Shown here: in pieces, positions 7,462-15,075 of the stretch
Position numbering within the stretch: the stretch's first letter is position 1
Layout: every line of letters starts with the position of its first letter
Assembly (NCBI GenBank): GCA_017303635.1
Contig: JAFLCG010000001.1
Span: 1 to 64,000, forward strand
Length of the DNA stretch: 64,000 nt
Direction: 5' to 3'
Source of the DNA: Anaerolineae bacterium
Lineage (GTDB): Bacteria > Chloroflexota > Anaerolineae > Aggregatilineales > Phototrophicaceae
The notes under the pieces: generated by a model
The model's database searches: none
What the model was told of the DNA's origin: nothing
The model's input: the letters and a program-made list of their open reading frames with translations, nothing else
Translations under genes and position numbers: made by a program

Positions 7462-8232
7462 ATGCAAGTCACCACCAATTTTGATTTGATCCAACCCCGC
7501 GTCCGTCAGGATGGGCAGGCCTGGGCCAAGACGATCATTCTGATCGGTCTGGCCGCCTATTTTGCCTGGGTCATCGCCAGCGGCAACTTGAGCAATTACA
7601 TCAATGAACGCTTCTCGTGGTTGTCCTATGTGGCGGTTGTGATCTTCGCCCTATTGGGTATCGGTAATGTCATCGAGACCCTGCGCCGCCGCTCGAGCGA
7701 ACTGCCAGTGATCCAACCGGCAGGATCAGAAGTCCTTACCTGGCGCGGTATTCTGGTGGTCGCGGTGCCGCTGGTGCTGGGCACGCTCATTCCATCCCGT
7801 CCGCTGGGCGCCGAGTCCGTCAGCGGCAACCTGAGCACCAACGCCGTCGCTACCAGCAATATGACCGCTTTCACAACGGACCCTTTGACCTGGAATGTGT
7901 TGGACTGGCTGCGGGCGTTCCACAGTGCGGAAGATGTGACCAGTTTCAACGGGCGTGAGGCGGATGTGGTTGGTTTTGTCTACCGGGAAGCCGACTTCCC
8001 GGAGGATACCTTCATGGTGGCGCGCTTCACCGTGAGCTGCTGTGTGGCGGATGCCGGTGCTATTGGTCTGCCAGTCGTCTGGCCGGATGCACCCAACTAT
8101 GTGCAGGATACCTGGGTACGGGTGACGGGCAGTTTTGAGGTGAGCGAGTTCCGGGGGGATAAGCTGCCGATCCTTAAGGCAGCGGCTGTCGAGGTTGTTA
8201 CCCAGCCCGACCATCCTTACCTGTATCCGTAG
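7462..8232 (+). CDS. YcgQ-like TIGR03943 family permease subunit
   Basis: 256 residues. Two N-terminal membrane helices (about 25-43 and 53-72) and a third (about 90-106) precede a soluble domain. That domain begins with WNVLDWLRAF and contains ADVVGFVYREADFPEDTFMVARFTVSCCVADAGAIGLPV, the TIGR03943/DUF1980 signature with paired cysteines (SCCVADA) that could bind a metal. The family regularly neighbours YcgR-type permeases, as it does here. It starts 29 nt after the hydrolase gene and is probably co-transcribed with it. Transport of a metal or metal complex is inference from the Bacillus pair. Confidence 0.88.
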   Translation: MQVTTNFDLIQPRVRQDGQAWAKTIILIGLAAYFAWVIASGNLSNYINERFSWLSYVAVVIFALLGIGNVIETLRRRSSELPVIQPAGSEVLTWRGILVVAVPLVLGTLIPSRPLGAESVSGNLSTNAVATSNMTAFTTDPLTWNVLDWLRAFHSAEDVTSFNGREADVVGFVYREADFPEDTFMVARFTVSCCVADAGAIGLPVVWPDAPNYVQDTWVRVTGSFEVSEFRGDKLPILKAAAVEVVTQPDHPYLYP

Positions 8233-8263
8233 CCCAGTCCATTAACAGCTTAGGGATTAGCTC

Positions 8264-8719
8264 TCAAGCAGTATCAGGCGGTAAGTCTTCTTTGGGTGGA
8301 TGCCAGCCTGCGGATACCCAATTCATGCGTGCGATGAGCGCATCTGGATCATCATTCAGATGCAGTGCCGCGATGGTAACACGACCGGTTGATGTCAAAC
8401 CCAGCAGATGGACGTAATCAGTATCCCACATAAAGTGGTCTGTCCAGACTTGGGTGCGGGGGTTAAACAGGGCTTCTGATTGACCGGTTTCCGGGTCAAT
8501 AGCCGTTGTCTTGTCACTTTTGTGACCATTGCAAATCGGGCATGCCAGCCAAAGGTTGGACTCGTCATCGGTCCCGCCTTTAGCCAGTGGCTTGATGTGG
8601 TCAATTTCTAAGCGTGCCCCTAGATACTTCTGCTGGGTATGGCAATAGCCACAACGAAAACCTGCCGCTTGCCGGACACGCTCAAGAACTGCTGGAGGAA
8701 TAGACTTTCTTGGGATCAC
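8264..8719 (-). CDS. HNH endonuclease domain protein
   Basis: 151 residues. The HNH/McrA-like core is complete: CGYCH, then LEIDHIKPLAKGGTDDESNLWLACPICNGHKSD, giving the zinc cysteine pairs CxxC...CxxC and the catalytic DH and N residues. The C-terminal half (LFNPRTQVWTDHF, then a strand-rich tail) is shared by HNH proteins encoded beside a small partner; the protein at 57149-57574 has the same order of motifs. The gene follows the small protein gene (8726-9082) by 6 nt, so the two form an operon. Its DNA target and purpose (defence, intron-like mobility or repair) cannot be told. Confidence 0.88.
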   Translation of the reverse strand: MIPRKSIPPAVLERVRQAAGFRCGYCHTQQKYLGARLEIDHIKPLAKGGTDDESNLWLACPICNGHKSDKTTAIDPETGQSEALFNPRTQVWTDHFMWDTDYVHLLGLTSTGRVTIAALHLNDDPDALIARMNWVSAGWHPPKEDLPPDTA

Positions 8720-8725
8720 ACTGAC

Positions 8726-9082
8726 CTAACCCGACAGGGGCGGCATCAAACCTCGCTGGACAGCTTCTTTGAGCGCCTCAGATTTCCGCACGAATGCACG
8801 CCGATAAATCAACATGAGTTCTGCCAGGCGCTTGGGTTCATCCCCCTGCAACAGATGCTCGCGCTGCTTGTATAACAAGTCGCCAAGTTCATCCTGCTGA
8901 TCTTCCGGCAGCATAAACTCAGTCAGTTCCAGAACTTGATCGTCAGGCAGCATTTGCATAGGGACATTCGCAAGCCCATTGCTTACCAGATCAACGACGA
9001 CATCCTCGATAGGACGTTGGGTCTGTGTGGCGATTTTCCGGGCTGCTTCCTCAAGCATATCGGGTAATCGGATGGTCAACAT
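8726..9082 (-). CDS. Small helical protein paired with an HNH nuclease
   Basis: 118 residues. The N-terminus MLTIRLPDMLEEAARKIA looks like a ribbon-helix-helix start, followed by charged helices including MLPEDQQDELGDLLYKQREHLLQGDEPKRLAELM. The ATG at 9082 was chosen over an upstream in-frame start at 9112 because GAGGAC lies 6 nt before it. The gene is immediately upstream of an HNH nuclease, an arrangement repeated at 57149-57822 with another small acidic protein (ELLRK...LTAEEQAELDEFEQ). A DNA-binding or nuclease-restraining role is possible; it is not demonstrated. Confidence 0.7.
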   Translation of the reverse strand: MLTIRLPDMLEEAARKIATQTQRPIEDVVVDLVSNGLANVPMQMLPDDQVLELTEFMLPEDQQDELGDLLYKQREHLLQGDEPKRLAELMLIYRRAFVRKSEALKEAVQRGLMPPLSG

Positions 9083-9124
9083 CACTATGTCCTCGCAAAC
9101 GCTATAAACCACAGTGTATCACAC

Positions 9125-11827
9125 TCACAGCACATCCAGTGGATCGACCTCGACTGACCAGCCACGCGGCGGATCGAAGCCCCGCAGGACGGCTGTCGGG
9201 TCCGGGCCACGCAGGAGCAAATGCCAGCGGTAGACATTGTTCACCCGGCGGAAAAAGCAGGGTGCCGGGCCGATGATCTCGGTCGCAGCCAATCCCAACT
9301 TGCTCAGGCGAGCGCGAAGCAAATCTGCAGCAGCGATGGCTTCGGACTCGGCGCGGGTTTCCTGCTCAGCGCGGATAACCACCCGTACCAATCGCCGATA
9401 GGGCGGATAACCCAACTGCTGGCGGAAGGCCATCTCATGGGCGTAGAAGCCTTCCATATCGTGCCGGGCAGCGAACTGAATGGCATAATGCTCTGGTTGG
9501 TAGGTCTGCAAGATCACCCGTCCACCCAGTAAACCCCGCCCGGCTCGGCCCGCAACCTGAGTCAAGGTCTGGAAGGTGTGTTCACCGGCGCGGAAGTCCG
9601 GCAGGTTGAGCGCCATATCCGCGCTGACGACCCCGACCAGCGTCACCAGCGGCAAGTCCAGCCCTTTGGCGATCATCTGCGTACCGATCAGGATGTCCGC
9701 CTTACGGTCGATGAAGCGCTGCAGGAAGTATTCGTGCATCTCGGCAGTCGTGGCGGTATCCGCATCCCAGCGCAAGGTGCGTGCCTGCGGGAACAGCGTG
9801 TTCATCGCGGCTTCCACCTGCTGCGTCCCGGCACCAAAAAACTTGATGCGACCGGAACCGCACTGAGGGCAGCGTTTGGGTTCTGGTGTGGTATGTCCGC
9901 AGCGATGACAGCGCAGGGCTTCCCCTTGCCGGTGGAAGGTCAGCGGGGTGTCACAATTGGGGCAGCTGGCCACATAGCCGCAGTCCCGGCAAAAGACGTA
10001 GGTAGCGGCTCCACGCCGGTTGAGGAACAGGATAGCCTGCTGCTCACGCTTCAGCACTTCGGCCAGCGCCGCTTGAAGGGCGGTGCTGAAGATGCTCGTG
10101 TTGCCTGCCTTGAGTTCATCCCGCATATCGACGACCTGCACCGGCGGCAGATCCATGGTCAGGGCATCGGGCAGCACAGAGCGATTGTATTCGGCTTCGA
10201 CGCCGACTTTGGCCGCCTGCTGGTAGATGTGCTGGCGATGCCCAATGATACGGGACGGCAATTGCAGGTGGGTGATTTCTCCGGCTTCGGCGCGGTAGAT
10301 CGTCTCCAGCGCGGGCGTTGCACTGCCGAGCAGGAGTGTGCCGTCCGTATCCTTCAGGCGTTCTTCAGCGACATCTAGGGCGTGGTAGTAGGGTGTTTCA
10401 CCGTTTTTGTAGCTCCGGTCATGTTCTTCATCCAGGATGATGAGGCCGAGGTTGGGCAGCGGGGCGAACAGCGCCGAACGTGCGCCAATCACCACATCAA
10501 TCAGGCCTTCACGGGCGCGGCGCCAGGTATCGTAGCGTTCACCTTCGGTGAGCTGGCTGTGGATGACCGCCAGTCGTCCGGTCAGGCGGGCACCGACTCG
10601 GCGGATGGTCTGCGCGGTCAGGGCGATTTCCGGCACCAGCAGGATGGCTTGCTGACCACGGGCAATGACCGCCTCCATGGCCCGGAGATAGATTTCTGTC
10701 TTGCCGGAACCCGTGACACCCTGCAGGAGGAACGTTTTACCCGGATTCCGCGCAATCTGTTCCCAAACCGCCGACTGCTCCGGTGTGAGCGTGGGCGGGG
10801 TGGTCAGCACAAAGTCACGTTCAGCCAATGAGTCACGCCAGTGGGGACGTTCACCCAGCAGAACATAACCGAGCTCTTCCAGGTGCTGCAGATCAGGTAG
10901 TTTGCAATTGGTCTGCGCGTAGAGCCAACTGACATCGATCGCGCCGGGTTCATGAGCCAGGACTTGCAGGATGTGCAGATGCTTTTCGGCTTTGCGGAGC
11001 GTGATGAGCGTCGTTTCCACCTGGTCACGGGGGACAGCGAGTGAGACGGTATGCGGGCGGCTGTTCCGGTCAATGATCACCAGGCCAGCATCTTCCATGG
11101 CTTCGAGCGGGCTGCGACTGGCAAGGTCACAGGCACGGAGCAAGCCATCGACGGTGGGGCGGGGTTCATCCGGCAGGGCAGCCAGCAGCATGAGCAAATC
11201 GGCCCGGCGAGAGTCCCGCCCAAGCGTGGGGATGATGCCGGGGATCATGTTCGGATGGATGGCGAGGGCAGCCGTCTGCACAATCTGGGCGCGGGTGCGG
11301 GGTGGGCGAAGGATGCGTTCCTGCTGGAGGATGCCATCTTTGACCAGACGTCGGACGGTACTATCCCAGGGGATGCCGTGCATGGATTTTGCGCCGTCGA
11401 TCTGGTGACCCGTGATGACTCCATCTCGTTTGCGGATGAGGGCGAGCAGCTTACGGGCGACCGGATCATCACTATCGACGGCGGGGTCGAGCAAGTTCAG
11501 ACGGATGTCACGACCGTTGGTGATGCCGGGCGGCAGCATCAACCACAGGCAGTAACCAACCGGGGCCAGATAGCGGTCAGCCATCCAGAGACCGAGGTCA
11601 AGCTGCTGGAACGTCAGCAGGGGTACCGGGTGGATGAGGTTGGTGATGTCTTTGGTCTGGGGGATTTCGGTTTCGGTGTGCAGATCAACCACAATGCCAT
11701 GCTGCTGGGCGGTGGCAAACGGCACTTCGACCAGATGACCGGGCTTGATGACCGGCTGTAAATCTGGCGGCACGTGGTAGTGAAAGGTCTGGTGGACGGG
11801 TGCGTTGATGGCGATTTCAGCGTACAT
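9125..11827 (-). CDS. priA: Primosomal replication-restart helicase PriA
   Basis: 900 residues. An N-terminal 3' DNA-end-binding domain (starts MYAEIAINAPVHQTFHYHVP) is followed by a winged-helix region and a superfamily 2 helicase: Walker A GVTGSGKTEIYL, DEEH box ILDEEHDRSYKNG, and GSATP. The zinc-binding module has eight cysteines (CRDCGY...CPNC...CHRCGH...CPQC). Helicase motifs IGTQMIAKGLDLP and QVAGRAGRG follow, then the C-terminal domain. PriA reloads the replicative helicase at stalled forks. It is longer than the E. coli protein, mainly through the region between the N-terminal domain and the helicase. A TAAAAT box 6 nt before the ATG suggests leaderless transcription. Confidence 0.97.
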   Translation of the reverse strand: MYAEIAINAPVHQTFHYHVPPDLQPVIKPGHLVEVPFATAQQHGIVVDLHTETEIPQTKDITNLIHPVPLLTFQQLDLGLWMADRYLAPVGYCLWLMLPPGITNGRDIRLNLLDPAVDSDDPVARKLLALIRKRDGVITGHQIDGAKSMHGIPWDSTVRRLVKDGILQQERILRPPRTRAQIVQTAALAIHPNMIPGIIPTLGRDSRRADLLMLLAALPDEPRPTVDGLLRACDLASRSPLEAMEDAGLVIIDRNSRPHTVSLAVPRDQVETTLITLRKAEKHLHILQVLAHEPGAIDVSWLYAQTNCKLPDLQHLEELGYVLLGERPHWRDSLAERDFVLTTPPTLTPEQSAVWEQIARNPGKTFLLQGVTGSGKTEIYLRAMEAVIARGQQAILLVPEIALTAQTIRRVGARLTGRLAVIHSQLTEGERYDTWRRAREGLIDVVIGARSALFAPLPNLGLIILDEEHDRSYKNGETPYYHALDVAEERLKDTDGTLLLGSATPALETIYRAEAGEITHLQLPSRIIGHRQHIYQQAAKVGVEAEYNRSVLPDALTMDLPPVQVVDMRDELKAGNTSIFSTALQAALAEVLKREQQAILFLNRRGAATYVFCRDCGYVASCPNCDTPLTFHRQGEALRCHRCGHTTPEPKRCPQCGSGRIKFFGAGTQQVEAAMNTLFPQARTLRWDADTATTAEMHEYFLQRFIDRKADILIGTQMIAKGLDLPLVTLVGVVSADMALNLPDFRAGEHTFQTLTQVAGRAGRGLLGGRVILQTYQPEHYAIQFAARHDMEGFYAHEMAFRQQLGYPPYRRLVRVVIRAEQETRAESEAIAAADLLRARLSKLGLAATEIIGPAPCFFRRVNNVYRWHLLLRGPDPTAVLRGFDPPRGWSVEVDPLDVL

Positions 11828-11833
11828 GCTTCT

Positions 11834-11839
11834 ATTTTA
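11834..11839 (-). promoter_or_regulatory. -10 box 6 nt before priA start (leaderless)
   Basis: On the minus strand TAAAAT is followed by AGAAGC and the ATG. No ribosome site is present and no clear -35 hexamer is seen. The spacing equals that at 5563-5575 and 52291-52303. Confidence 0.5.
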
Positions 11840-11865
11840 CAGTGGTCGGTGGCTGGTGGGGGAGT

Positions 11866-11930
11866 GATTAGTGGTTAGTGATTAGTGGGAAGAAGTGAAA
11901 AGTACAGAGTGCTGGGTACAGAATGGTGAT
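11866..11930 (+). repeat. Degenerate word-like short repeat
   Basis: GTGATTAGTGGTTAGTGATT and then GTACAGAG...GGTACAGAA form short imperfect direct repeats of 6-7 nt words, with no coding frame. Similar word repeats occur at 42768-42845 and inside the ABC-F gene. Confidence 0.5.
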
Positions 11931-11945
11931 GGTGGTGGCGGTTTT

Positions 11946-12050
11946 GTGACCTGCTTGACCACAAAGAGCAGGTGATTTATTACGGCGGAAAGGGGAATTG
12001 TGACCTGTTGTGCAGGGAAATAACAGGTAATGTATGTCGTAATATTAAGA
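11946..12050 (+). repeat. Two-hairpin dispersed repeat, copy 1
   Basis: Two tandem hairpin modules: ACCTGCT / AGCAGGT (11949-11973) then ACCTGTT / AACAGGT (12003-12028). The loop-closing pair changes from C-G to T-A, so pairing is kept. ATTACGGC follows the first module and CGTAATATTA ends the second. Copy 2, inverted, lies at 52085-52195. Both copies end about 85-105 nt before a gene start in the same orientation. Nature unknown: regulatory RNA, operator array or small non-autonomous element. Confidence 0.6.
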
Positions 12051-12085
12051 ATGAATAGCAGGCGGCATGATTAGGAGAGTTAGCC

Positions 12086-12091
12086 TATAAT
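12086..12091 (+). promoter_or_regulatory. TATAAT -10 box before the TIR-FGE gene
   Basis: A consensus TATAAT 44 nt before the ATG at 12136, between the two-hairpin repeat and the gene. No matching -35 hexamer is evident. Confidence 0.4.
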
Positions 12092-12135
12092 CCACAACAT
12101 TACCCCCAAGTGCCGAGGCAACCAGCGGGAATTTC

Positions 12136-13677
12136 ATGGCGCACATCTTCATCAGCTACAGCAAGAAAAATCGTGACTACGCCTATCAACTCGCCGACTA
12201 TCTGGAAGCCAATGGCTTCCCCATCTGGATTGACCGTGCCGATATTGAGTACGGCGTGGACTGGTGGGATGCCATCGTGGAGGGCTTGCGAGTCTGTGGA
12301 GCCTTCATCGTCATCATGACCCCGGAGTCGAAAGCCTCGCAATGGGTCAAGCGGGAGGTCTTCCTCGCTGAACAGCAGCGCAAGTCGACCTTCCCGATTC
12401 TACTGAATGGCGACAATTGGGAATTGTTCGTATTGACGCAGTACGCCGACCTGCGGAACGGAGCTATGCCGGGTGCCGAGTTCCTCCAGCGACTGAGCCA
12501 GCATGTGACGCCGCGCCGAAAAGGAGAAGCTACTGTTCCGCCGCCCTTGCCCATTGTCACTCCTGCCGCGCCCACACCTGTTGAAGTCAGCTTTGATGTG
12601 GATGAAGCCATCATCGCTTTTAATGTTGCTTACCGGGCAAAACAATGGTCGGAGGCCTTAAACCTGCTGGGGCGCATTCGCGCCTCCCGGCAAGACCCAT
12701 CACCCTTTGACCCGGATGATGCCGAACGCCGGGTACAGACCATCATTGAAGACGAAAAGCGGCGGCGCGAGCGAGAAGCCTGGGAAGGGGAACGCGCCAA
12801 ACGCTACCGCCGGGTGCAGGCCACCGAGCAGATGGGGGACTCCGCCGCGACCTGGGCGGCATTGCAACGTTTTTGGCAAGACTTCCCGGAGTACGACCCG
12901 GAGCATATAGCCGAGCAAGTGCGCCCCAAACCCAGCCGACCCAGCAGCCTATCCATTCTCCGTCAGGGATTGCTCAGCTTCGACTGGATCGCCATCCCCG
13001 GCAAGGGATACAGCATCGCCAAATACCCGCTGACTAACGCGCAGTTCAAATTGTTTATGGATGCGAGGGGGTATCAGAACCAGCAATGGTGGACGGCGGC
13101 AGGTTGGGAAGCACGCGCACGAGGGTGGGTGTATGACGGCGGTTGGAAAGAAACGGGAAATGCCTGGGTTCAACCACGCTCCTGGACAGATGCCAAATGG
13201 AACGGCGCGGAACAACCGGTCGTGGGGGTGTCGTGGTACGAAGCGGTAGCGTATTGCCTGTGGTTGAGCGACTTGACGGGTGAACAGATTATGCTGCCGA
13301 CCGAAGACCAGTGGCAGTACGCCGCGCAGGGGGAGGACGGCAGGCAGTACCCCTGGGGGAATGACTGGGACTGCAAAAAGTGCAATAATTCAGTCAAACC
13401 GTGCAACAATGATCGCACGACCTCGGTACGGCAGTATGAGGGTAAGGGCGATAGCCCTTTCGGGGTAGTGGATATGGCGGGCAACGTATGGGAATGGTGC
13501 CTGACAGATTATGAGGATCGCACCAATGACATTCACAGCGCTGCTAACAAGCGCGGGCTGCGGGGCGGTTCATGGCTCAACCTCAATACCGATCTCTTCC
13601 GCTGTGGCGTCCGTGTCAGGAGTACCCCTCATGGCAGGGATGACGACGGGGGGTTCCGTCTTGCACTCTCTTCATAA
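12136..13677 (+). CDS. TIR domain - FGE/C-type-lectin protein, predicted DGR target
   Basis: 513 residues. Residues 1-125 are a TIR domain (FISYSKKNRDYAYQLADYLE; IWIDRADIEYG; IVIMTPES) with Glu74 in QWVKRE at the usual NADase glutamate position. A charged linker (about 150-270) follows, then an FGE-sulfatase (SUMF1) domain from about 275: YPLTNAQFKLFM, PVVGVSWYEAVAYCLWLS, LPTEDQWQYAAQG, YPWGN, FGVVDMAGNVWEWC. The end R476-GGSW...GGFR-S513 has the pattern of a DGR variable region. Signalling by NAD+ cleavage upon ligand recognition by the lectin-fold domain is a plausible role. The true sulfatase-activating cysteines are not conserved, so it is not an FGE enzyme. Confidence 0.9.
   Translation: MAHIFISYSKKNRDYAYQLADYLEANGFPIWIDRADIEYGVDWWDAIVEGLRVCGAFIVIMTPESKASQWVKREVFLAEQQRKSTFPILLNGDNWELFVLTQYADLRNGAMPGAEFLQRLSQHVTPRRKGEATVPPPLPIVTPAAPTPVEVSFDVDEAIIAFNVAYRAKQWSEALNLLGRIRASRQDPSPFDPDDAERRVQTIIEDEKRRREREAWEGERAKRYRRVQATEQMGDSAATWAALQRFWQDFPEYDPEHIAEQVRPKPSRPSSLSILRQGLLSFDWIAIPGKGYSIAKYPLTNAQFKLFMDARGYQNQQWWTAAGWEARARGWVYDGGWKETGNAWVQPRSWTDAKWNGAEQPVVGVSWYEAVAYCLWLSDLTGEQIMLPTEDQWQYAAQGEDGRQYPWGNDWDCKKCNNSVKPCNNDRTTSVRQYEGKGDSPFGVVDMAGNVWEWCLTDYEDRTNDIHSAANKRGLRGGSWLNLNTDLFRCGVRVRSTPHGRDDDGGFRLALSS
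13561..13674 (+). other. Candidate DGR variable repeat (VR)
   Basis: Codons 481-504 are dominated by NNC/NNT codons (CTC, GTC, TTC, GGC, GAC, GAT, CAT) set among invariant R, T and P codons, as expected when AAC/AAT codons of a template repeat are randomised at adenines. The flanks GGSW and GGFR are the usual borders of FGE-type targets, and the stop codon follows eight bases-plus-codons later, as in known targets. No reverse transcriptase or template repeat is visible in the window. Confidence 0.6.
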
Positions 13678-13712
13678 GGTTCTGATATTCTGATTCCTGG
13701 TCTTCTGTATTT

Positions 13713-13795
13713 TAGGACTTACGCAATCACGGGCGGATTAGGCGTCTTCGCCGTATATCCGCCCCTACGAAATTCGGCGTTTTGCGTAAGCCCTA
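13713..13795. mobile_element. MITE-like element with 14-nt terminal inverted repeats
   Basis: TAGGACTTACGCAA (13713-13726) and TTGCGTAAGCCCTA (13782-13795) are inverted repeats with one mismatch. Between them lies a GC-rich palindrome (GGGCGGAT...ATCCGCCC). The 83-nt unit has no ORF and sits 35 nt downstream of the TIR-FGE gene. The GGACTTACGCA type of end is familiar from small elements in other bacterial genomes; an autonomous parent is not in the window. Confidence 0.65.
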
Positions 13796-13877
13796 TACTT
13801 CTGATTCTGGAATCCAAACTTCTTGCCGCCCTATTGTCGGCTGATAATTTGGTGCGGCAAGCGTTATGGGGTGCGGC

Positions 13878-13903
13878 GGGCGCACAGCCGTGCGCCCCTA
13901 CAG
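13878..13903. repeat. Dispersed palindromic repeat, intact copy
   Basis: GGGCGCAC AGCC GTGCGCCC is a perfect 8-bp stem followed by CTACAG. An interrupted relative is at 4067-4113. It lies at the 3' side of two converging genes and could also act as a terminator stem. Confidence 0.6.
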
Positions 13904-13951
13904 ATACCTGATGGTTTACCTATGTCGTCACTTTAGGTTGTTATCTTCGGG

Positions 13952-14341
13952 TCAGCAAATCATCACGGCGGCTTCATGGAAGTACTGCCGCACCGCCATC
14001 ACCAGTTGGCAATCCGTCATCGCCTCGGTGGATTCGACGCCGATAATCAGGTCGCCCAACCCATGAGCCACCAGCCGTTCCTGCAAATCGAACTTGGCTG
14101 CACCCGGCCCCACCAGCAATAGGGCTGAGGCGTCCCGCAGGTGATCGACCACGTCGTCGTAGAAGGCTTCGGCAGTCGCGGCTTCCTGGTAACGGGAGGC
14201 ACGCGCGTAGGCATTCTCCTGTGGCGCATGGGCGGCTACCACCCGGCTGATATCGGCATGATGTTCCGGGTTTGTGACCAGGATCGCCTGATGCGGGTCG
14301 ATCCAAATGCCAATTTGCGGTTTCACGGGCGGCTCCTTCAC
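13952..14341 (-). CDS. eRF1-domain-3-like (baeRF-type) protein
   Basis: 129 residues. The N-terminal strand IGIWIDPHQAILV and the C-terminal segment LLLVGPGAAKFDLQERL...VESTEAMTDCQLVMAVRQYF resemble domain 3 of the eRF1/Pelota fold found in the bacterial baeRF group and related ribosome-associated families, where GPGxxK and TxxMTDxQ recur. Length fits a single-domain version. Function in bacteria is not established; a ribosome-linked or stress role is inferred for the group. It is probably transcribed alone; the downstream palindrome at 13878 may end its message. Confidence 0.6.
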   Translation of the reverse strand: MKEPPVKPQIGIWIDPHQAILVTNPEHHADISRVVAAHAPQENAYARASRYQEAATAEAFYDDVVDHLRDASALLLVGPGAAKFDLQERLVAHGLGDLIIGVESTEAMTDCQLVMAVRQYFHEAAVMIC

Positions 14342-14355
14342 TAGCGTTATCGGCT

Positions 14356-14393
14356 CAAAAATAAAAAGAGGCGCACACTGATTCGCGCGCGCC
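14356..14393 (-). terminator. Intrinsic terminator of the 14402-14875 gene
   Basis: On the minus strand a stem GGCGCGC / GTGCGCC (one G-T pair) is followed by TCTTTTTATTTTT. It starts 9 nt after the stop codon. Confidence 0.8.
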
Positions 14394-14401
14394 CCAGGAT
14401 G

Positions 14402-14875
14402 TCAGATTTTGTAGTAGCGGCGCATCTCTGGCAAGAGATCCAGCACCATAATGACCACACCCACCGCCGCGATCACGATCTGCAACGGGCTGAAGGTGCG
14501 CATGATGGCGTACTGCACGGCAATCCAGATGATGAGCGCAAAGCCCAGCATCAAGGTCAGGAACCAGGCCCAGTGTTCATGAGTCATGCGGCTGATGAAG
14601 GCGAGTGGCCCGGATTGGGGTTTGACCCATAACCCGTAAATCAGCACCGCACTCCCCAACCCAAAGAGCACAAACAAGACCGCGCCGGGAAGCAGGTAAT
14701 TGACGAAGGGCGAACCACTTAACCAGGCCGCATCCAACCCCAGGCCCGAACCATCTGGATCTCCCATCAAGGCCGCGCCACCACCCAAAGCTGACATCGC
14801 CAGAAAGACCAGCGCCGCCGTCAGGAAGTAAAGCGAGAGCGGATGATCTTTCTTATGGGCATTCCAGGATGACAT
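14402..14875 (-). CDS. Four-helix membrane protein, uncharacterised
   Basis: 157 residues. Membrane helices lie at about 14-34, 60-80, 101-121 and 127-145; the first loop is Gly/Asp-rich (LMGDPDGSGLGLDAAWLSG) and the tail is basic. The ATG at 14875 was chosen over an upstream one because AAGGAGG stands 6 nt before it. No family is recognised. A strong terminator follows and no co-transcribed gene is apparent, so it is a single-gene unit. Confidence 0.75.
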   Translation of the reverse strand: MSSWNAHKKDHPLSLYFLTAALVFLAMSALGGGAALMGDPDGSGLGLDAAWLSGSPFVNYLLPGAVLFVLFGLGSAVLIYGLWVKPQSGPLAFISRMTHEHWAWFLTLMLGFALIIWIAVQYAIMRTFSPLQIVIAAVGVVIMVLDLLPEMRRYYKI

Positions 14876-15075
14876 ACAGTGCCTCCTTACCATTCTCAAA
14901 AAATCTCTTCACCCTGATTGTGCGCGCTTAAGGGTTTCCCTTTCAGGGACAGATGACACCCGCCGGGGCGACATTTATCACCTTGCGGGACGGAGGGCCT
15001 ATTCGTACGGGGTGCTTATCGGGCGTACAATGGCCCTGAAACACCACTCGTTATACGGGATACGGGAGTAGGTTC

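Noticed and set aside
9578-10378. 266-residue plus-strand frame inside priA
   Set aside because: Antisense to the conserved zinc and helicase regions of PriA, with no ribosome site or family.
12136-13677. Formylglycine-generating enzyme activity for the FGE-like domain
   Set aside because: The C-terminal catalytic cysteine pair of true FGE is not present; the single Cys in FRCGVR lies in the variable segment.
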